Shown: one piece after another, positions 21,014 to 22,642 of the stretch
Layout of the letters: each line of letters opens with the position of its first letter
How positions within the stretch are numbered: the first letter of the stretch is position 1
From: Chara braunii
Lineage: Eukaryota > Streptophyta > Charophyceae > Charales > Characeae
Direction: 5' to 3'
NCBI GenBank assembly: GCA_003427395.1
Contig: BFEA01000295.1
Span: 1,411,869-1,434,510 of the forward strand
Length of the DNA: 22,642 nt
The notes under the pieces: generated by a model
What the model was told of the DNA's origin: nothing
Seen by the model: the letters and a program-made list of their open reading frames with translations, nothing else
The model's database searches: none
Position numbers and translations under genes: made by a program

Positions 21014-21187
21014 GTTTGGCCTGGCCTTTGTGTTAGCCGGCCTCCACCAACAGCTCGCCCTAATGTCCGCCGTTTGGCCTGGCCTTTGTGTTAGCCGGCC
21101 CCCAGCAGCGGCCCGCCCTAATGTCCGCCGTTTGGCCTTTGTGTTAGCCGGCCCCCACCAGCAGCTCGCCCTACTCCCTCACCACCG
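21014..21187. repeat. Three 58-bp tandem repeats
   Basis: Units begin GTTTGGCC(TGGCC)TTTGTG at 21014, 21072 and 21130, each followed by TTAGCCGGCC and CAGC..G/CCGCCCTA. The third lacks 5 bp (a TGGCC-like step). The third unit leads directly into the sequence shared with 16115-16250, so the tandem array sits at one end of that dispersed repeat. Confidence 0.9.
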
Positions 21188-21265
21188 CCATTAGGACAGG
21201 AGGCAACATGCGTCCCCTTCAGTGTGAGAGACAGCTATGCTTGCAGGGGGTCACTTGTATAGCCT
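21130..21265. repeat. Dispersed repeat, copy right of RPS23
   Basis: This aligns directly with 16115-16250 (shared GGCAACAT.C.TCCCCTT, CTTGCAGGGG and GTATAG). It lies about 5.0 kb from the left copy, with RPS23 between them. Confidence 0.75.
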
Positions 21266-21373
21266 CAGGTGCACAGTCCCACCAGCGACATGGATTGATC
21301 AGATTTAGTCCACATACCAGTAGGATCCGTTAGGGCGGTCTATACAAAGCAGATGGGCCTATTATTCGGCTGC

Positions 21374-21485
21374 ACGGCCCATATTGTTTTTTCATTTAAA
21401 AAGCTATATTCTTCTCTCAATTTCACCTCACACTACCTACCTACCGCTACTCCTAATTGTAGGCATACGGGGAACCCCATAGCAG
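21374..21485. repeat. Inverted partner of the dispersed repeat
   Basis: The reverse complement reads GGGGTTCCCCGTATGCCTA, then AGTAGCGGTAGGTAGGTAGT, then GAAATTGAGAGAAGAATATA. It matches 16232-16310 on plus with an insertion of a few bases. The right locus thus holds both a direct and an inverted copy of the family. Confidence 0.7.
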
Positions 21486-21928
21486 CCAGAACCGTGTTCA
21501 CGAGAGAACATGAGGGGGCTGCTGGATCCCCCGATCGGCATTGAGCAGAGTCTGCTGATGTTCGCAGGGGAGCGTACCTGAGGGGAGGCACAGGGATTGG
21601 TCTTGTTGGCATGGTCCCTGATGCTACCGGCTGTCCCCTAGCCGGTATCACCCACGGCCCAGATCTTTTAAACCACCAGTACCCCGCACAAGTTTTTTTC
21701 AGTGTCGAGGCACATACACCGCCATGACCTTAGGGGTTTGGGGAAGGATCGGCCAGAAGGAGGCCGGTAGTGCTTGGGGCCCAGATGGGACCGTCTTTTT
21801 AGGCCGGCACTAGATCTTCCACTTGTGCTGGTTTGAAAGGCGAAAGACCGGTATGTATGACCATTGCATGGACGGCAATTGATAACGGAAAAAACTAGAT
21901 CGAAAAAAAAAAAAGGAAACTACGTGGG
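21486..21928. other. No gene recognised
   Basis: Mixed DNA ending in a poly(A) run (about 21902-21914). No frame shows a domain. Confidence 0.35.
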
Positions 21929-22080
21929 AGTCACAAAAATTGACTATGGGCCAAGATACAGTTTTAAATTGCAGTTTGGGCAATGTACACAACCCAGGTT
22001 TTTGGGCAGGTAGGGTGCATGAAGTGCAATTGCAAACTGTATTTTGCCCCACATTGCAATTATAACTTGCTTTTGTGACT
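21929..22080. mobile_element. 152-bp foldback, MITE-like
   Basis: Perfect 10-bp terminal inverted repeats AGTCACAAAA (21929-21938) and TTTTGTGACT (22071-22080) are followed inward by imperfect arms. GGGCCAAGATACAGTTTTAA followed by ATTGCA (about 21948-21973) pairs with TGCAATTGCAAACTGTATTT and TGCCCC (about 22025-22050). No target duplication is evident. Confidence 0.7.
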
Positions 22081-22390
22081 CTACCGAAGTTAGCCCCCCA
22101 AACAAAGGAAAATTTTCAATATGTCCCTGAAATTTCCATTTATTTGTGATTTGTCCCTCCGACGGACGACTTACACTGATTTGTCCCTGGGGCCGCTGAA
22201 CTCTCGTGCAGGACCCTGTTAATAAAGGTGCAACTTCCAAAATGCCCCTACTAGACCGTCGGTCACATTTCCACGGGTGCCTGTCTGATTTACCCTCCTG
22301 CAGAGAATGCATCTTTCTGAGATGCCCTTCGGCACAGAGGGGCAAGGAATTCGAATTCAAATTTTGTAGTACTTTACACCGCCGTGAAAA

Positions 22391-22398
22391 TATAAAGG
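22391..22398 (+). promoter_or_regulatory. TATA box of a probable rightward gene
   Basis: TATAAAGG is preceded by a GC-containing stretch and followed about 30 bp downstream by C/T-rich CACTCACTTCTGCAATCC. AAAG|GTCAGTATT at about 22487-22499 could be a first-exon donor, with the CT microsatellite inside the intron. No coding sequence is in the window, so this is an inference from spacing and wording. Confidence 0.4.
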
Positions 22399-22513
22399 TT
22401 TCACTCACTTCTGCAATCCACCTCATTGGAGTTCATTAATCGTCTGCAGCAACCCAACTTCTTGGACGTCGTTGGAGTTCGTTCGCAAAGGTCAGTATTC
22501 CTCCCCTTCTCCC

Positions 22514-22636
<123 letters not shown>

Positions 22637-22642
22637 TATATA

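Overview
This window is nuclear DNA from a eukaryote, most likely a streptophyte (a land plant or charophyte alga). Three things point there: an intact, spliced gene for cytosolic ribosomal protein uS12 (RPS23) whose protein is plant-like; a degraded U6 snRNA copy with the plant-type 5' stem; and a relic of a plant-mitochondrial-type 18S rRNA. The species cannot be named. There is no operon structure, CRISPR array or bacterial defence locus. Most of the window is repeat-rich, gene-poor intergenic DNA, and nearly all of its open frames are chance frames.

Left part (1-5000). A 27-bp-arm foldback (204-288) and an 18-bp minisatellite (778-993) precede a U6 snRNA pseudogene (1052-1148, minus). Next comes a decayed DEAD-box RNA helicase of the DDX21/RH7/RH3 type (about 1440-2670, plus). 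It still shows motifs I to VI, spread over several frames, and carries a frame-preserving 45-bp tandem duplication. A 1.2-kb element with short terminal inverted repeats sits in a (TA)n tract (3449-4638). A LINE-like insertion with a 14-bp target-site duplication is nested inside it (3611-4129). Just to the right lies a hammerhead-ribozyme-like core (4713-4749) beside two 60-bp tandem repeats.

Middle part (5000-16100). Two organelle-type relics lie here: a fragment of a group II intron reverse transcriptase/maturase (5526-5732) and a well-preserved 3' end of mitochondrial SSU rRNA (10520-10808). Between and after them are CA-rich minisatellites, a 380-bp foldback (7431-7812), several short tandem duplications, and a possible retrotransposon gag zinc-knuckle relic (14012-14053). 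No intact gene was recognised here.

Right part (16100-22642). The only clearly functional gene is RPS23/uS12 on the minus strand, 20561 down to 17510. It has four coding exons, the first only 5 nt long, and GT-AG introns. A TATA box and an oligopyrimidine start region lie upstream. Joined, the exons encode 142 residues, the usual plant length. Intron 3 is about 1.4 kb and extremely strand-asymmetric (purine-rich on plus). Related repeat copies lie on both sides of the gene (16115-16310 and 21014-21485). A 152-bp foldback (21929-22080) and a probable plus-strand promoter (TATA at 22391) close the window, which ends in a CT/CTAT microsatellite.
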